A stretch of 64,000 bases of DNA from Clostridium sardiniense. Lineage in GTDB: Bacteria; Bacillota; Clostridia; Clostridiales; Clostridiaceae. The stretch is from positions 428,135-492,134 of the forward strand of contig NZ_JAFBDA010000001.1 in assembly GCF_016907995.1 (NCBI RefSeq), read 5' to 3'. Below, one piece after another: positions 27,313-36,188 of the stretch. A program made the translations under genes and the position numbers. The notes below the pieces were generated by a model. It searched no databases and was not told the origin of the DNA. It worked only from the letters and a program-made list of their open reading frames with translations. The stretch's first letter is position 1. Every line of letters starts with the position of its first letter.

Positions 27313-28284
27313 ATGCATATACCAGAAAATTATTTAAGTCCTTCTACTTGTGCAGTTATGGGAGCTGTTATGATTCCGGTATGGAAACATTCTATAAGTA
27401 AAGTAAGGAGAAACTTAAGTAAAAAGAAAATTCCAATGCTCGGAGTTTGTGCAGCATTTTCATTTCTGTTAATGATGTTTAATGTTCCTGCACCAGGAGG
27501 AACTAGCGCTCATGCCGTTGGAGCAGTATTAATAGCTATAATGTTAGGTCCAGCATCGGCCACCATAGCCGTTAGTATAGCCTTATTAATACAATGTTTA
27601 TTCTTCGGTGATGGTGGAATACTTGCATATGGAGCAAATGCATTTAACATGGCATTTATTATGCCTGTTGTTGGTTATTATACTTATAAATTTTTGAAAT
27701 CAAAATTAAAAAGTGATAAGGGAGAGTATGTAGCAGCCTTTTTGGGAAGCTATTTAGGATTAAATATAGCAGCGTTATGTGCAGCGCTAGAATTTGGAAT
27801 ACAACCTTTATTATTTAAAAATTCATTAGGACAACCTTTATATTGTCCATACTCATTAGGAGTATCAATACCAGCTATGCTATCAACACATCTTTTAATT
27901 GGATTACTTGAAGGGGCTGTTACAGTAGGAGTATATGCTTATATTAAAAAAGTATCACCAGTAATGATCCATGATGCAGGTAAAGAAAACGTAAACACAA
28001 TATTTAAGTCTTCAATTATTGCTATAATTGTAATGATAATATTAACACCTCTTGGACTTATAGCATCAGGTACAGCTTGGGGGGAATGGGGTGCTGATGA
28101 AGTAAAGGATTTAATTGGATATATTCCTAAGGGAATGAATTCAGGTTTCTCATATCATGCGTTTGGAGATGGGTATGGGTTTAGTGGGTTAAGCTCTGTT
28201 ACAGGATATATATTATCAGCAGTAATAGGAGTAGCAGCACTTATAATATTATTTAAAGTAATTGCAAGCTTTAAGAAAGAATAA
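27313..28284 (+). CDS. cbiM: ECF nickel/cobalt transporter, CbiMN/NikMN-type substrate component
   Basis: A 323-residue membrane protein starting MHIPENYLSPSTC; the second-position His and free N-terminus bind the metal in this family. Residues 1-220 are the CbiM/NikM core (GGTSAHAVGAVLIAIMLGP, FFGDGGILAYGANAFNMA). The C-terminal part (LTPLGLIASGTAWGEWGADE..., then a last membrane helix) is the fused N component. Fusion plus Q and O genes downstream give a complete transporter. Nickel or cobalt cannot be decided from sequence. GGAGGAG precedes ATG 27313. Confidence 0.9.
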   Translation: MHIPENYLSPSTCAVMGAVMIPVWKHSISKVRRNLSKKKIPMLGVCAAFSFLLMMFNVPAPGGTSAHAVGAVLIAIMLGPASATIAVSIALLIQCLFFGDGGILAYGANAFNMAFIMPVVGYYTYKFLKSKLKSDKGEYVAAFLGSYLGLNIAALCAALEFGIQPLLFKNSLGQPLYCPYSLGVSIPAMLSTHLLIGLLEGAVTVGVYAYIKKVSPVMIHDAGKENVNTIFKSSIIAIIVMIILTPLGLIASGTAWGEWGADEVKDLIGYIPKGMNSGFSYHAFGDGYGFSGLSSVTGYILSAVIGVAALIILFKVIASFKKE

Positions 28285-28293
28285 AAATATTAA

Positions 28294-28343
28294 ATAAATC
28301 ATAGAAAGGTTAAAGTAAACACTTAGCTTTTCTATGATTTATT
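28294..28343 (+). terminator. Long hairpin between the M/N and Q genes
   Basis: AATAAATCATAGAAA (28294-28308) is fully complementary to TTTCTATGATTTATT (28329-28343). No T-run follows, so it may protect or process the mRNA instead of ending it, setting unequal M and Q/O levels. Confidence 0.5.
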
Positions 28344-28429
28344 ATAATATATGCTGAAGATTTGACTAAGTATAAAAGAGGTGAATTGAGATTTTAAAAA
28401 TAATTATATATTTTTAGAATCTATAGATT

Positions 28430-29227
28430 ATGGAAGTTAGTGAATGGTTATTAAAGAAGGATGATTATGAACCGGTTAGAGATAAAGAAAAGTTTTTAGA
28501 TAAAAGTATAGTTGGAATTATAACAATACTTTCTAAGATACGAAGAGAGAATAATAGTCTAGATGGATCAATATATAAAATAAATCCACTTGTAAAATTA
28601 TCATCTACTATAGGATTAATTATATTTTTATCACTATCTAAGAATATGGATTTTGTATATTTTATGTTAGCATACTCATTAGTATACTTATGTTTTCTAG
28701 ATGGAATTGCAATAAAAAAGATATTAGCAGTGAGTTTAATAGTTCCTTTATTTACCCTAATAATGTTATTGCCATCTATATTTTTTATGGGAAATACGCA
28801 AAGTAGTATAATGTTAGTTTTAAAAATATTTATAACAGTAGTGCTTGTTAATACACTTTCATATACAACAAATTGGAGTGATATAACTAAAGCACTTAAA
28901 ATATTTTTTATTCCAGATATGTTTATACTAGTATTTGATATAACTATAAAAAATATATATGTATTAGGAGATTTTTCACTTAAGATGTTATATGCATTAA
29001 AATTAAAATCTGTTGGAAAAAATAATGAGAAAAGAAATTCATTATCAAGAATTATAGGAAATCTATTTCTAAAATCAAAAACAATGGGTGAAGAGATGTA
29101 TTCGGCTATGGAATGTAGAGGCTTTACAGGAGAATATATAGTATATTCAAAATTTAAATTTACAGGAGCAGATGCAATATATTTATTTGTTAGCGTATTA
29201 ATGGTAGTAGTATTTTTTATAGTATAG
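28430..29227 (+). CDS. cbiQ: ECF nickel/cobalt transporter, CbiQ/NikQ T-component
   Basis: A 265-residue EcfT-family protein with about five membrane segments in the middle and C-terminus and a C-terminal coupling-helix segment with the Ala-Arg-Gly-like motif (AMECRGFTGEY). It links the substrate component to the ATPase. The start is uncertain: ATG 28430 is the only suitable Met but has no good RBS, and the GAGGTG at 28379-28384 leads only to a TTG that stops within three codons. Confidence 0.85.
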   Translation: MEVSEWLLKKDDYEPVRDKEKFLDKSIVGIITILSKIRRENNSLDGSIYKINPLVKLSSTIGLIIFLSLSKNMDFVYFMLAYSLVYLCFLDGIAIKKILAVSLIVPLFTLIMLLPSIFFMGNTQSSIMLVLKIFITVVLVNTLSYTTNWSDITKALKIFFIPDMFILVFDITIKNIYVLGDFSLKMLYALKLKSVGKNNEKRNSLSRIIGNLFLKSKTMGEEMYSAMECRGFTGEYIVYSKFKFTGADAIYLFVSVLMVVVFFIV

Positions 29228-29264
29228 ATATAAAAAAAGTAACTAAAGAGAAGGATGAAGTTTT

Positions 29265-29990
29265 ATGATAAAATTAGAAAATGTACATTTTTCCTATAAG
29301 GATAAGATTGCACTTAGAGATATAAATATTGAAATAAAAGAGGGAGAATCAGTAGCACTAATTGGACCTAATGGTTGTGGTAAGTCTACATTATTGAAGA
29401 TTTTAAATGGTATTTTAAATCCAGAAGAAGGAAAATATATATTTGATGATGATGATATTACAGAAAAGAAATTAAATGATAGTACATTTTCAAAAAGTTT
29501 TCATAAAAGAATTGGATTTATATTTCAAAATTCCAATGCTCAGCTTTTTTGCTCAACAGTATATGATGAAGTAGCTTTTGGACCAAGACAGATGGGGTTA
29601 AGTGAAAATGAAGTACAAAAAAGAGTTAATGATTGCTTAGAGTTATTAGATATAAAGGATCTTAAAGATAGAGAACCATATAATTTAAGTGGAGGAGAAA
29701 AGAAGAGAGTTGCAATTGCTAGTGTGCTTTCTTTAAACCCAGAAGTTCTTGTATTAGATGAACCACTAAATGAAATAGATCCTAAAGGGAAAAAATTCAT
29801 AAGAGAATTATTAATAAAGCTTAATGAGAGTGGAAAAACAATAATATGCTCTACACATGAGTTCGGATATGTAAAAGGAGTTTTTAAAAGAGGTATAGTA
29901 TTTTCTGAGGATAATCATATAATAAAGGATGATGATTTTGAAAAAATATTTGAGGATATTGAGTTTTTGGAAAAGAATAATATTTTATAA
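29265..29990 (+). CDS. cbiO: ECF nickel/cobalt transporter, CbiO/NikO ATPase
   Basis: A 241-residue ATPase: Walker A GPNGCGKST, Q-loop IFQNSNAQLFCSTVYDEVAFGP (the NAQLF stretch is typical of EcfA/CbiO), signature LSGGEKKR, Walker B VLVLDEPLNEIDP, switch THEFGYV. It is the single ATPase of the operon and should act as a homodimer. RBS AGAAGGATG region precedes ATG 29265. Only a weak hairpin (about 30049-30080) follows. Confidence 0.92.
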   Translation: MIKLENVHFSYKDKIALRDINIEIKEGESVALIGPNGCGKSTLLKILNGILNPEEGKYIFDDDDITEKKLNDSTFSKSFHKRIGFIFQNSNAQLFCSTVYDEVAFGPRQMGLSENEVQKRVNDCLELLDIKDLKDREPYNLSGGEKKRVAIASVLSLNPEVLVLDEPLNEIDPKGKKFIRELLIKLNESGKTIICSTHEFGYVKGVFKRGIVFSEDNHIIKDDDFEKIFEDIEFLEKNNIL

Positions 29991-30089
29991 GAAAATATTT
30001 TATATGAATCATATATAAATATATTTATATAAAAAATAGACGGAAACTTTTTTAGAATAGTAACTAAATAAAAAAAGTTTGGAAAACAA

Positions 30090-30116
30090 TTGACAATTAA
30101 AAAACAGTGGTATAAA
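30090..30116 (+). promoter_or_regulatory. Promoter of the T-box/brnQ transcript
   Basis: TTGACA (30090-30095) and TATAAA (30111-30116), 15 bases apart, with alternative -10 matches just downstream. The T-box begins about 30 bases later. Confidence 0.5.
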
Positions 30117-30150
30117 ATATAATAAAATTTAATGAAGACCAAAATTAAAT

Positions 30151-30450
30151 TCTATGACGAGAAAAAGTAAGTATATTATTGTTCTACAGAGAGTTGGCAT
30201 TTTGCTGTAAGCCAATGTTCAATGTATTTCCGAAAATCATCTCTGAGAAGTAAAGCTGAAAATATTTTTTAGTAAGTTTTATCGGATTTTCACCGTTACA
30301 GGAAAGGCGTATTAAGATGTACGTAATTAAGGTGCTATAAACATACTTAATTTATATATTAAATTAAGTTTTATTATAATAATTTGTTTATAGAATTAGG
30401 GTGGTAACGCGATTAGACCTCGTCCCTTTTATAGGGACGGGGATTTTTTT
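30151..30450 (+). ncRNA. T-box leader, isoleucine specifier
   Basis: A classical T-box riboswitch. Stem I starts near 30155; its apical TTGGC/GCCAA stem (30194-30215) and the CAGAGA/TCTCTG pairing are visible. The specifier loop reads GAAA-ATC-A just before TCTCTGAG, so the codon is ATC (30236-30238), isoleucine. The conserved T-box AGGGTGGTAACGCG is at 30398-30411. The terminator pairs CCTCGTCCC (30418-30426) with GGGACGGGG (30434-30442) before T7. Uncharged tRNA-Ile would stabilise the antiterminator and switch on brnQ downstream. Confidence 0.93.
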
Positions 30451-30599
30451 ATTTTTTTGGATTTTAAGAGCAGTATACTTTAAAAATTTAATAATTAGTG
30501 CTTAGATAAATTCTTATAAAAAAATGTATGTATATAATTTATACCACATTGTAGTTTAGCGTTACTACATAAATTAACAGAAAAAAAGGGGGCATTTAT

Positions 30600-30632
30600 A
30601 TGGACATAGAGGTAGACATAAAACTGGAATGA
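30600..30632 (+). CDS. Possible 10-codon upstream ORF in the brnQ leader
   Basis: ATG 30600 opens MDIEVDIKLE and stops at TGA 30630. A strong AAGGGGG (30587-30592) lies 7 bases upstream, so ribosomes could load. It lies between the T-box terminator and the brnQ RBS and could tune brnQ translation. No supporting homology. Confidence 0.4.
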   Translation: MDIEVDIKLE

Positions 30633-30669
30633 TTTAAAAAGTAAAATGATTAATTGGGGGAATTTTAAA

Positions 30670-32019
30670 ATGAATAGTTTATCAAGAAAAGATTTAGTAC
30701 TTGTAAGCTTAATGCTTTTTTCATTATTTTTCGGAGCTGGAAATCTAATTTTTCCACCTTTTTTAGGACAAGCAGCAGGAAATGCAACATGGGTCACTAT
30801 GGTAGGGTTCTTTATTACAGCAGTTGGGTTTCCTATTCTAGGAGTTATTGCAGTAGCAAAATCTTCAGGACTTCACAACCTAGCAAGTAGAGTACATCCT
30901 CTATTTGCAACGGTATTTACAGTTCTTATATACCTTTCAATTGGACCAGGACTTGGAATTCCAAGGGCAGGAAGTTTACCTTTTGAAATGGCTGTAAGAC
31001 CATTTCTACCAGAAGGATTAATATCACATGGATTAGCATTATTCATCTATACATTTGTATTTTTCTTAGTAGCATACTGGCTTTGTTTAACTCCAGCTAA
31101 GTTAGTTGATCGTATGGGTAAAATTTTAACACCAACTTTATTAATCTTAATTTCAGCAATTTTTATAGCTAGTGTTTTTAAGCCATTAGGTTCTTATGGA
31201 GAGGTAACAGGAAGTTATATAGATTCACCTTTTATAAGTGGATTTTTAGATGGGTATATGACTATGGATACAATTGCAGCTTTAAATTTTGGTATTGTTA
31301 TATCACTTGTAATAAAATCTAAAGGAATTAAAGGAGAAAAGGCAGTAGTTAAGAATTCAGTAAAGGCAGGAATATTTGCAGGAGGATTATTAATTATAAT
31401 CTATTCAATGTTAGCCCACTTAGGAGCAACAAGTGGTGGAAGGTTTGGTGGAACTGAAAATGGAGCACAAACCCTTGCAAATGTAATGTTATATATCTTT
31501 GGTGATGCAGGAGCTGTACTTCTTGCAGTAATCTTTACATTAGCTTGTCTTACAACTTGCGTTGGACTTATAACTTCATGTAGTCAATATTTTGTAACAT
31601 TAAGCTCAAAGGTAAGTTATAAAACTTGGGTTAGAGTTCTTTCATTATCAAGTATGGTACTAGCTAATATGGGACTTACAAAGATTCTTAAAGTATCAAT
31701 TCCAGTTCTTGATGCAATATACCCTATAGCTATAGTTTTAATTATGCTGGCAATGTGTGATAAGTTCTTTAAAGGAAATCAAATGGTATATGGAGTGACT
31801 ATAGGAATTACTTCTTGTGTAAGTGTTATCTATGCATTAAGTAATGCGTCTATTAATATTTCAGTCATTGAAAACATGGTTAAGTGGTTGCCATTTTATG
31901 ATAGAGGATTAGGATGGGTACTTCCAGCTTTATTTGGAGTAGGTATAGGTATGTGTTTAAATTTAGTTAAGGATAAAGTAGTAAATAAAGGGTTATTAAG
32001 CGAGGAAGAAGCTTCTTAA
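30670..32019 (+). CDS. brnQ: Branched-chain amino acid:cation symporter BrnQ
   Basis: A 449-residue LIVCS-family transporter with twelve predicted membrane segments. Typical features are LVSLMLFSLFFGAGNLIFPPFLG (about 9-31), TWVTMVGFFITAVGFPILGV, SIGPGLGIPRAG and HLGATSGGRFG. It imports Leu, Ile and Val with Na+ or H+. The T-box with an Ile codon fits this role. ATG 30670 is placed 9 bases after GGGGG; the in-frame ATG 30646 lacks an RBS. Confidence 0.94.
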   Translation: MNSLSRKDLVLVSLMLFSLFFGAGNLIFPPFLGQAAGNATWVTMVGFFITAVGFPILGVIAVAKSSGLHNLASRVHPLFATVFTVLIYLSIGPGLGIPRAGSLPFEMAVRPFLPEGLISHGLALFIYTFVFFLVAYWLCLTPAKLVDRMGKILTPTLLILISAIFIASVFKPLGSYGEVTGSYIDSPFISGFLDGYMTMDTIAALNFGIVISLVIKSKGIKGEKAVVKNSVKAGIFAGGLLIIIYSMLAHLGATSGGRFGGTENGAQTLANVMLYIFGDAGAVLLAVIFTLACLTTCVGLITSCSQYFVTLSSKVSYKTWVRVLSLSSMVLANMGLTKILKVSIPVLDAIYPIAIVLIMLAMCDKFFKGNQMVYGVTIGITSCVSVIYALSNASINISVIENMVKWLPFYDRGLGWVLPALFGVGIGMCLNLVKDKVVNKGLLSEEEAS

Positions 32020-32118
32020 TAATGAGATAGAATAATAAAATTTAAATTATAAAATCTGAACTATTTTAGGATATTATAAATTAAAGGAATAAAATTTTAT
32101 TAGTTATTATTTAAAAAT

Positions 32119-32156
32119 AAAGTACTGTATAGATTTTTTCTATACAGTACTTTTTA
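32119..32156. terminator. Terminator between convergent brnQ and hydrogenase genes
   Basis: AAAGTACTGTATAG (32119-32132) pairs with CTATACAGTACTTT (32140-32153), followed by T's. The A-rich left side lets it serve the minus-strand hydrogenase gene too. Confidence 0.85.
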
Positions 32157-32206
32157 TAATATTGAAATAAAATTATTAATAATAAATATAAAAGTTTTAC
32201 TTTACA

Positions 32207-34132
32207 TTATTCTTCAATAGGAATAAAGACTTCCTTACTAGAACCACAAACAGGGCATGTATAATTATCGGGAATTTCATCACCAACATAAATATATCCG
32301 CAGACAGAACACTTATAACTTTTCTTAGTTTCACTGGAAGCAGTATCTTTATTATAATTATTATCTTTAGTAGAATTGTTATCTTCTAAAAGAGCAAAGG
32401 CATCCTTACTGGCACCGCAAACAGGACATGTATAATCATCGGGAATTTCATCACCAACATAAATGTATCCGCAGATAGAACACCTATAACTTTTTTTAGT
32501 TTTATTAGAATTATTAGCTTCATCAGAAGTAGTATCTTCAGTAGAATTTTTGTCGTCCAAAAGAACAAAGGCTTCCTTGCTAGCACCGCAAATTGGGCAT
32601 TTATAATCATCAGGAATTTCATCACCAACATAAATATATCCACAAATAGAACACTTATAGTTCTTCTTAGAACCATTATTATCATCCTTAGATGTACTAG
32701 TAGATACATCGTTGTTTATAGTTGGTGTATAGCTAGAAAGTCTTTCACAGACCATTCCCTTTGGACCTAAAGTACCACTTCTATCAGTATAAGTTGTATG
32801 AAGTAATTCTTTAGCAAGGTCACTAAGTGGTTCACCATAAAACTCTTCATAAACACGCTTTATATCAGGGTTTTCATAACTTGATCTTATAGACTTATGC
32901 TCATCTCTATTATATAAAGCATGAATTCTTTTAGAACGAATATTATCAACCATAGGGATAGCGCTCTTAGGTTGTCCACCTCCACCTATGCAACCACCAC
33001 GACAAGTCATAACTTCAACAAAATCATAAGAAACTTCAGAAGCATGTAACTTATCTATTAATGTCTTTGCATTATCAGTTCCATGGACAATTGCAACTTT
33101 TAATGATAGATCTCCAATGCTAACTGTTGCTTCACGAATATCTTCAAGTCCACGAACTGGAGTTAAATCTAATAATTTTTCAGGTGGGTTTTCATTTGTA
33201 ATAAAGTAATAAGCTGTACGAAGGGCAGCTTCCATAACTCCGCCTGTATTTCCAAAGATAATTCCACCACCAGAAGCTTCTCCCATAAGCTTATCATATT
33301 TACTTGGAACTAATGAATTAAAAGAAATATTATCTTCTTTCATCCATTTAGCAAGTTCTCTAGTAGTAATAATATGATCCATATCTCTAAGTTCTGGAAT
33401 ATTATTATAAGAAGCAGAAGCATTCATTTCAGGACGACGAATTTCAAATTTTTTAGCAGTACATGGAGTTACAGTTACATTAACAATATCTCTAGGATTA
33501 ATTCCTTTTGCCTTTGCAAAATATGTTTTAATAGTAACGGATTGCATACCAATAGGGCTTTTCACTGAGGAAATGTTAGGTAGAATACTTGGATAGAAGA
33601 CTTCAGCAAATTTTACCCAAGCAGGACAACAACTTGTAAATTGAGGTAAGGGTTTTGTTTTCTTAGTTATACGCTCAATAAGTTCAGAGGCTTCTTCCAT
33701 AATAGTTAGATCAGCTGCAAAATCAACATCTAATACATAATCAGCACCAAGAGCTCTAAGTGCAGCTACCATTTGACCTTCAACAAAAGAGCCAGCAGGT
33801 AAATTAAATTCTTCTCCAAGTGCTACACGTACAGAAGGTGAAGTGCTAAATATAACAATCTTTTTAGGATCCTTTATAGCCTCACGAACCTTCTCATACT
33901 CATATACTTCAGTTATTGAATTGGCTGGGCATACATCAGCACATTGACCACAATTAATGCATATTGCCGTATTACCAGTACTATCAATATCATATAGTCT
34001 TCCAACAGCAATATCATTTTCACAGACACGTCTACATTGACCACATTTAATACATAATTCTTCATGTCTTTGTATAGATGGATTATCCTTTTCGATAGGA
34101 ATTCTAATGTTTAAAAATTCATGTTTACTCAT
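32207..34132 (-). CDS. [FeFe] hydrogenase with three C-terminal rubredoxin domains
   Basis: A 641-residue protein. Residues 22-72 hold two [4Fe-4S] ferredoxin motifs (C27, C30, C33, C37 and C58, C61, C64, C68). The H-cluster domain (about 90-450) has all three signatures: TSCCPAW (166-172), PCTAKKFE (223-230) and TCRGGCIGGGGQP (376-388). After a linker come three rubredoxins, each with CxxCG and CPxCG: C494/C497/C512/C515, C551/C554/C569/C572 and C608/C611/C626/C629, separated by Asp/Asn/Ser/Thr-rich linkers. It should interconvert protons and H2, with rubredoxins as extra one-electron carriers. The start is ATG 34132 with AAAGGA upstream. It is monocistronic. Confidence 0.93.
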   Translation of the reverse strand: MSKHEFLNIRIPIEKDNPSIQRHEELCIKCGQCRRVCENDIAVGRLYDIDSTGNTAICINCGQCADVCPANSITEVYEYEKVREAIKDPKKIVIFSTSPSVRVALGEEFNLPAGSFVEGQMVAALRALGADYVLDVDFAADLTIMEEASELIERITKKTKPLPQFTSCCPAWVKFAEVFYPSILPNISSVKSPIGMQSVTIKTYFAKAKGINPRDIVNVTVTPCTAKKFEIRRPEMNASASYNNIPELRDMDHIITTRELAKWMKEDNISFNSLVPSKYDKLMGEASGGGIIFGNTGGVMEAALRTAYYFITNENPPEKLLDLTPVRGLEDIREATVSIGDLSLKVAIVHGTDNAKTLIDKLHASEVSYDFVEVMTCRGGCIGGGGQPKSAIPMVDNIRSKRIHALYNRDEHKSIRSSYENPDIKRVYEEFYGEPLSDLAKELLHTTYTDRSGTLGPKGMVCERLSSYTPTINNDVSTSTSKDDNNGSKKNYKCSICGYIYVGDEIPDDYKCPICGASKEAFVLLDDKNSTEDTTSDEANNSNKTKKSYRCSICGYIYVGDEIPDDYTCPVCGASKDAFALLEDNNSTKDNNYNKDTASSETKKSYKCSVCGYIYVGDEIPDNYTCPVCGSSKEVFIPIEE

Positions 34133-34343
34133 AAAATTTATTCCTTTCACACACAAAACTATTAATTTTCAATTATATGACTATTATAAAACTTAAGTAA
34201 ATATATAGAAACAAATGTAGGTAAAGGTTTTAATAAAATATCATATTTGTTAAAAATATACATAGTTAATTAATATTATTAATTAAAAAGTATTATGATG
34301 TAATAATTATTTTTAATATGAAAGTTATAATACATGAAATTTC
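34133..34343. other. Divergent region between hydrogenase and MATE promoters
   Basis: About 210 very AT-rich bases that must hold the hydrogenase promoter on the minus strand; no match is clear enough to call. No ORF. Confidence 0.4.
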
Positions 34344-34372
34344 TTTACAAAAATTTCAAGTAAAAATATAAT
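34344..34372 (+). promoter_or_regulatory. Promoter of the MATE leader transcript
   Basis: TTTACA (34344-34349) and TATAAT (34367-34372) with exact 17-base spacing, giving a start near 34379. Confidence 0.7.
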
Positions 34373-34391
34373 TATAAATAAGAAAAAATAA

Positions 34392-34426
34392 AAAACCCTA
34401 CTGCAAAAAAGTATGGTTTTATTTTT
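34392..34426 (+). terminator. Early hairpin in the MATE leader
   Basis: AAAACC plus TAC (34392-34401, with a one-base bulge) pairs with GTA plus GGTTTT (34411-34420), followed by ATTTTTA. It lies only about 12 bases after the predicted transcript start and could be an attenuator, or a terminator of another transcript. Confidence 0.45.
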
Positions 34427-34470
34427 ATAATATTTAAATTACACATAAATTAAATAAAGGAGATGACAAT

Positions 34471-34509
34471 ATGTTTTATGCGCCTGCATTTTCCCTTCTT
34501 TTTAAGTAA
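34471..34509 (+). CDS. Leader peptide MFYAPAFSLLFK
   Basis: A 12-codon ORF with a strong RBS, AAAGGAGATG, ending 5-6 bases before ATG 34471. Its last codons run through the left arm of the hairpin at 34493-34519, whose right arm holds the RBS of the MATE gene. The layout is that of translational attenuators of ermC- or cat-type resistance genes, where ribosome stalling in the leader opens the hairpin. No homolog recalled. Confidence 0.6.
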   Translation: MFYAPAFSLLFK

Positions 34510-34519
34510 AAAAGAAGGG
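34493..34519 (+). promoter_or_regulatory. RBS-sequestering hairpin of the MATE gene
   Basis: CCCTTCTTTTT (34493-34503) is fully complementary to AAAAAGAAGGG (34509-34519), loop of 5. The MATE Shine-Dalgarno GAAGGGTGG (34514-34522) starts inside the right arm, so the folded leader should block initiation at ATG 34528. No T-run follows, which argues against a terminator. Confidence 0.65.
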
Positions 34520-34527
34520 TGGTTTAA

Positions 34528-35853
34528 ATGATAATAAAAAATTTAATAAGTACTTTTAGTAATATAGAATATAAAAAGATAAATAATATAGCAATACCTT
34601 TAATGCTAAATAAATTTTCAGCAATGATTATTAGTATATGTGATGAAGCAATGATTGGAAGAGTATCCTTACTAGGATTTGCTTCAGTAGGTATTATATC
34701 AACTACTGTAAATAGTATAACAGGAGTATTAGGTTCTATTTCCGTAGGATTTAATATAATTGGTTCAAGATGTAAGGGTGAAAATGATTATGATAAATTA
34801 AAAAGTAACTTTATGCTTAATATATTTATAAGTACTATAGTTGGATTGATATTCTTCCTTGGAACTTTAAAGTTTGGATATTCTTTAATTGAAAATTTAT
34901 ATGGTCTTAAAGGAGAAACTTTAGTTCAAGCTGTTGAATACTTTAATATATTTAGTCTATCTATTGGATTAAATATGATACTTTTTACTTTTTCCTCTTA
35001 CTTTAAAATTATGAATAGGACAAAGTATATACTATATGGAAATGTGATAGCATCAGTAGCTAATGTATTATTTGACTACATACTTATATTTGGAAAACTA
35101 GGCTTTCCAAGGCTTGGAATTAAGGGCAATGCAATTGGATCAATACTGGCTCTTGTTTTAAATGTTGTAGTATATGTAATTGCTATAAGGAAAGATGAAG
35201 TTATAAAAATTTTAAATTTAATTGAAAATTTAAAGGATACTATAAAGTTATCTATGCCAATAATGGGAGAAGAAATACTTGAATCGACAATACTTATTAT
35301 AGGAGTAAATTCAATTTTATCACGAATAGGAGTTTTAGAAGTTTCAGTATATAACTTACTTTTATCAATAGTAGGCATTGCATCTATGCCAATATATGCA
35401 TACTCTCAGGCTTCACTTACAATAATAGCAGAGAATTTAAGCGCTAAAAATATTAGACTTATTAAGGTAACATCTAGAAGATGTTTGTTACTTTCTATGA
35501 TATTTTATTTAAGTTTATCAATAATATTTTTAATGCTAAAAAATTATATACCATATTTAATAACAGATGATCAACAATTAATTAAAAGTTCTATTGAATA
35601 TATGACTTTAGCTTTTATTATAAATATTTTATATATTCCTTTAACTGTATATAAGTATAGTCTTCAAGGGTGTGGTGATGTAAATTGGGTATTTATATCA
35701 TCAATAATAATTAATTCTATAGGGATGATTTTTATATTTTTATTTACTAAAGTATTAAGTCTTAGGTTATATGGAGTGTATATTGGTATGTTATTAAACT
35801 ATATGCTTCTATCTGTAGCTTTTTATAGAAGATATAAAAATTTAAAATTATAA
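34528..35853 (+). CDS. MATE-family efflux transporter
   Basis: A 441-residue protein with twelve predicted membrane segments in two MatE halves. Family-typical stretches include IAIPLMLNKFSAMIISICDEAMIGR near the start and, at the centre, NVLFDYILIFGKLGFPRLGIKGNAIGSI. These pumps export cationic drugs, dyes or metabolites with Na+ or H+. Translation is probably controlled by the leader peptide and hairpin upstream, implying an inducer that acts on ribosomes. The substrate is unknown. A hairpin at about 36099-36121 may end the transcript. Confidence 0.9.
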   Translation: MIIKNLISTFSNIEYKKINNIAIPLMLNKFSAMIISICDEAMIGRVSLLGFASVGIISTTVNSITGVLGSISVGFNIIGSRCKGENDYDKLKSNFMLNIFISTIVGLIFFLGTLKFGYSLIENLYGLKGETLVQAVEYFNIFSLSIGLNMILFTFSSYFKIMNRTKYILYGNVIASVANVLFDYILIFGKLGFPRLGIKGNAIGSILALVLNVVVYVIAIRKDEVIKILNLIENLKDTIKLSMPIMGEEILESTILIIGVNSILSRIGVLEVSVYNLLLSIVGIASMPIYAYSQASLTIIAENLSAKNIRLIKVTSRRCLLLSMIFYLSLSIIFLMLKNYIPYLITDDQQLIKSSIEYMTLAFIINILYIPLTVYKYSLQGCGDVNWVFISSIIINSIGMIFIFLFTKVLSLRLYGVYIGMLLNYMLLSVAFYRRYKNLKL

Positions 35854-36188
35854 AGGATTAAAATAATAACTATATTAATTATAGACAACGATAGTATAGA
35901 CAAAGATTAAAAATTAATAAATAAAAAAGAATATAGACAAGCTAAAAAGTTATTAGATTCATTACAAAATAAAAAATTAAATGGATACTATGGCTCCTGG
36001 GTATAAAACATTAAAAATTAATAAAAATGCAGATGCAGAGTATAAAATTTGTCAGGGTATTTTCAATAGATTAATAAAATATATATTTAAATTAAATAAA
36101 AAAGTTACTTAAAGTAGCTTTCTTATTTTTTGCTATATTTATAGGGCACAATATTAAAAACATCTATATAAAAATAAACTTATAATTA
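35854..36188. other. 335-base region after the MATE gene with a short coding-like fragment
   Basis: One frame reads about 29 residues without a start (ending ...LNGYYGSWV) near 35919-36006, perhaps decayed. AAAGTTACTT/AAGTAGCTTT at about 36099-36121 followed by a T-rich stretch is a terminator for the + strand. No intact gene seen. Confidence 0.4.

Noticed and set aside
34392..34426. Guanidine (mepA-type) riboswitch upstream of the MATE gene
   Set aside because: The leader is too short and lacks the conserved purine-rich loops; leader peptide and RBS hairpin explain it better.
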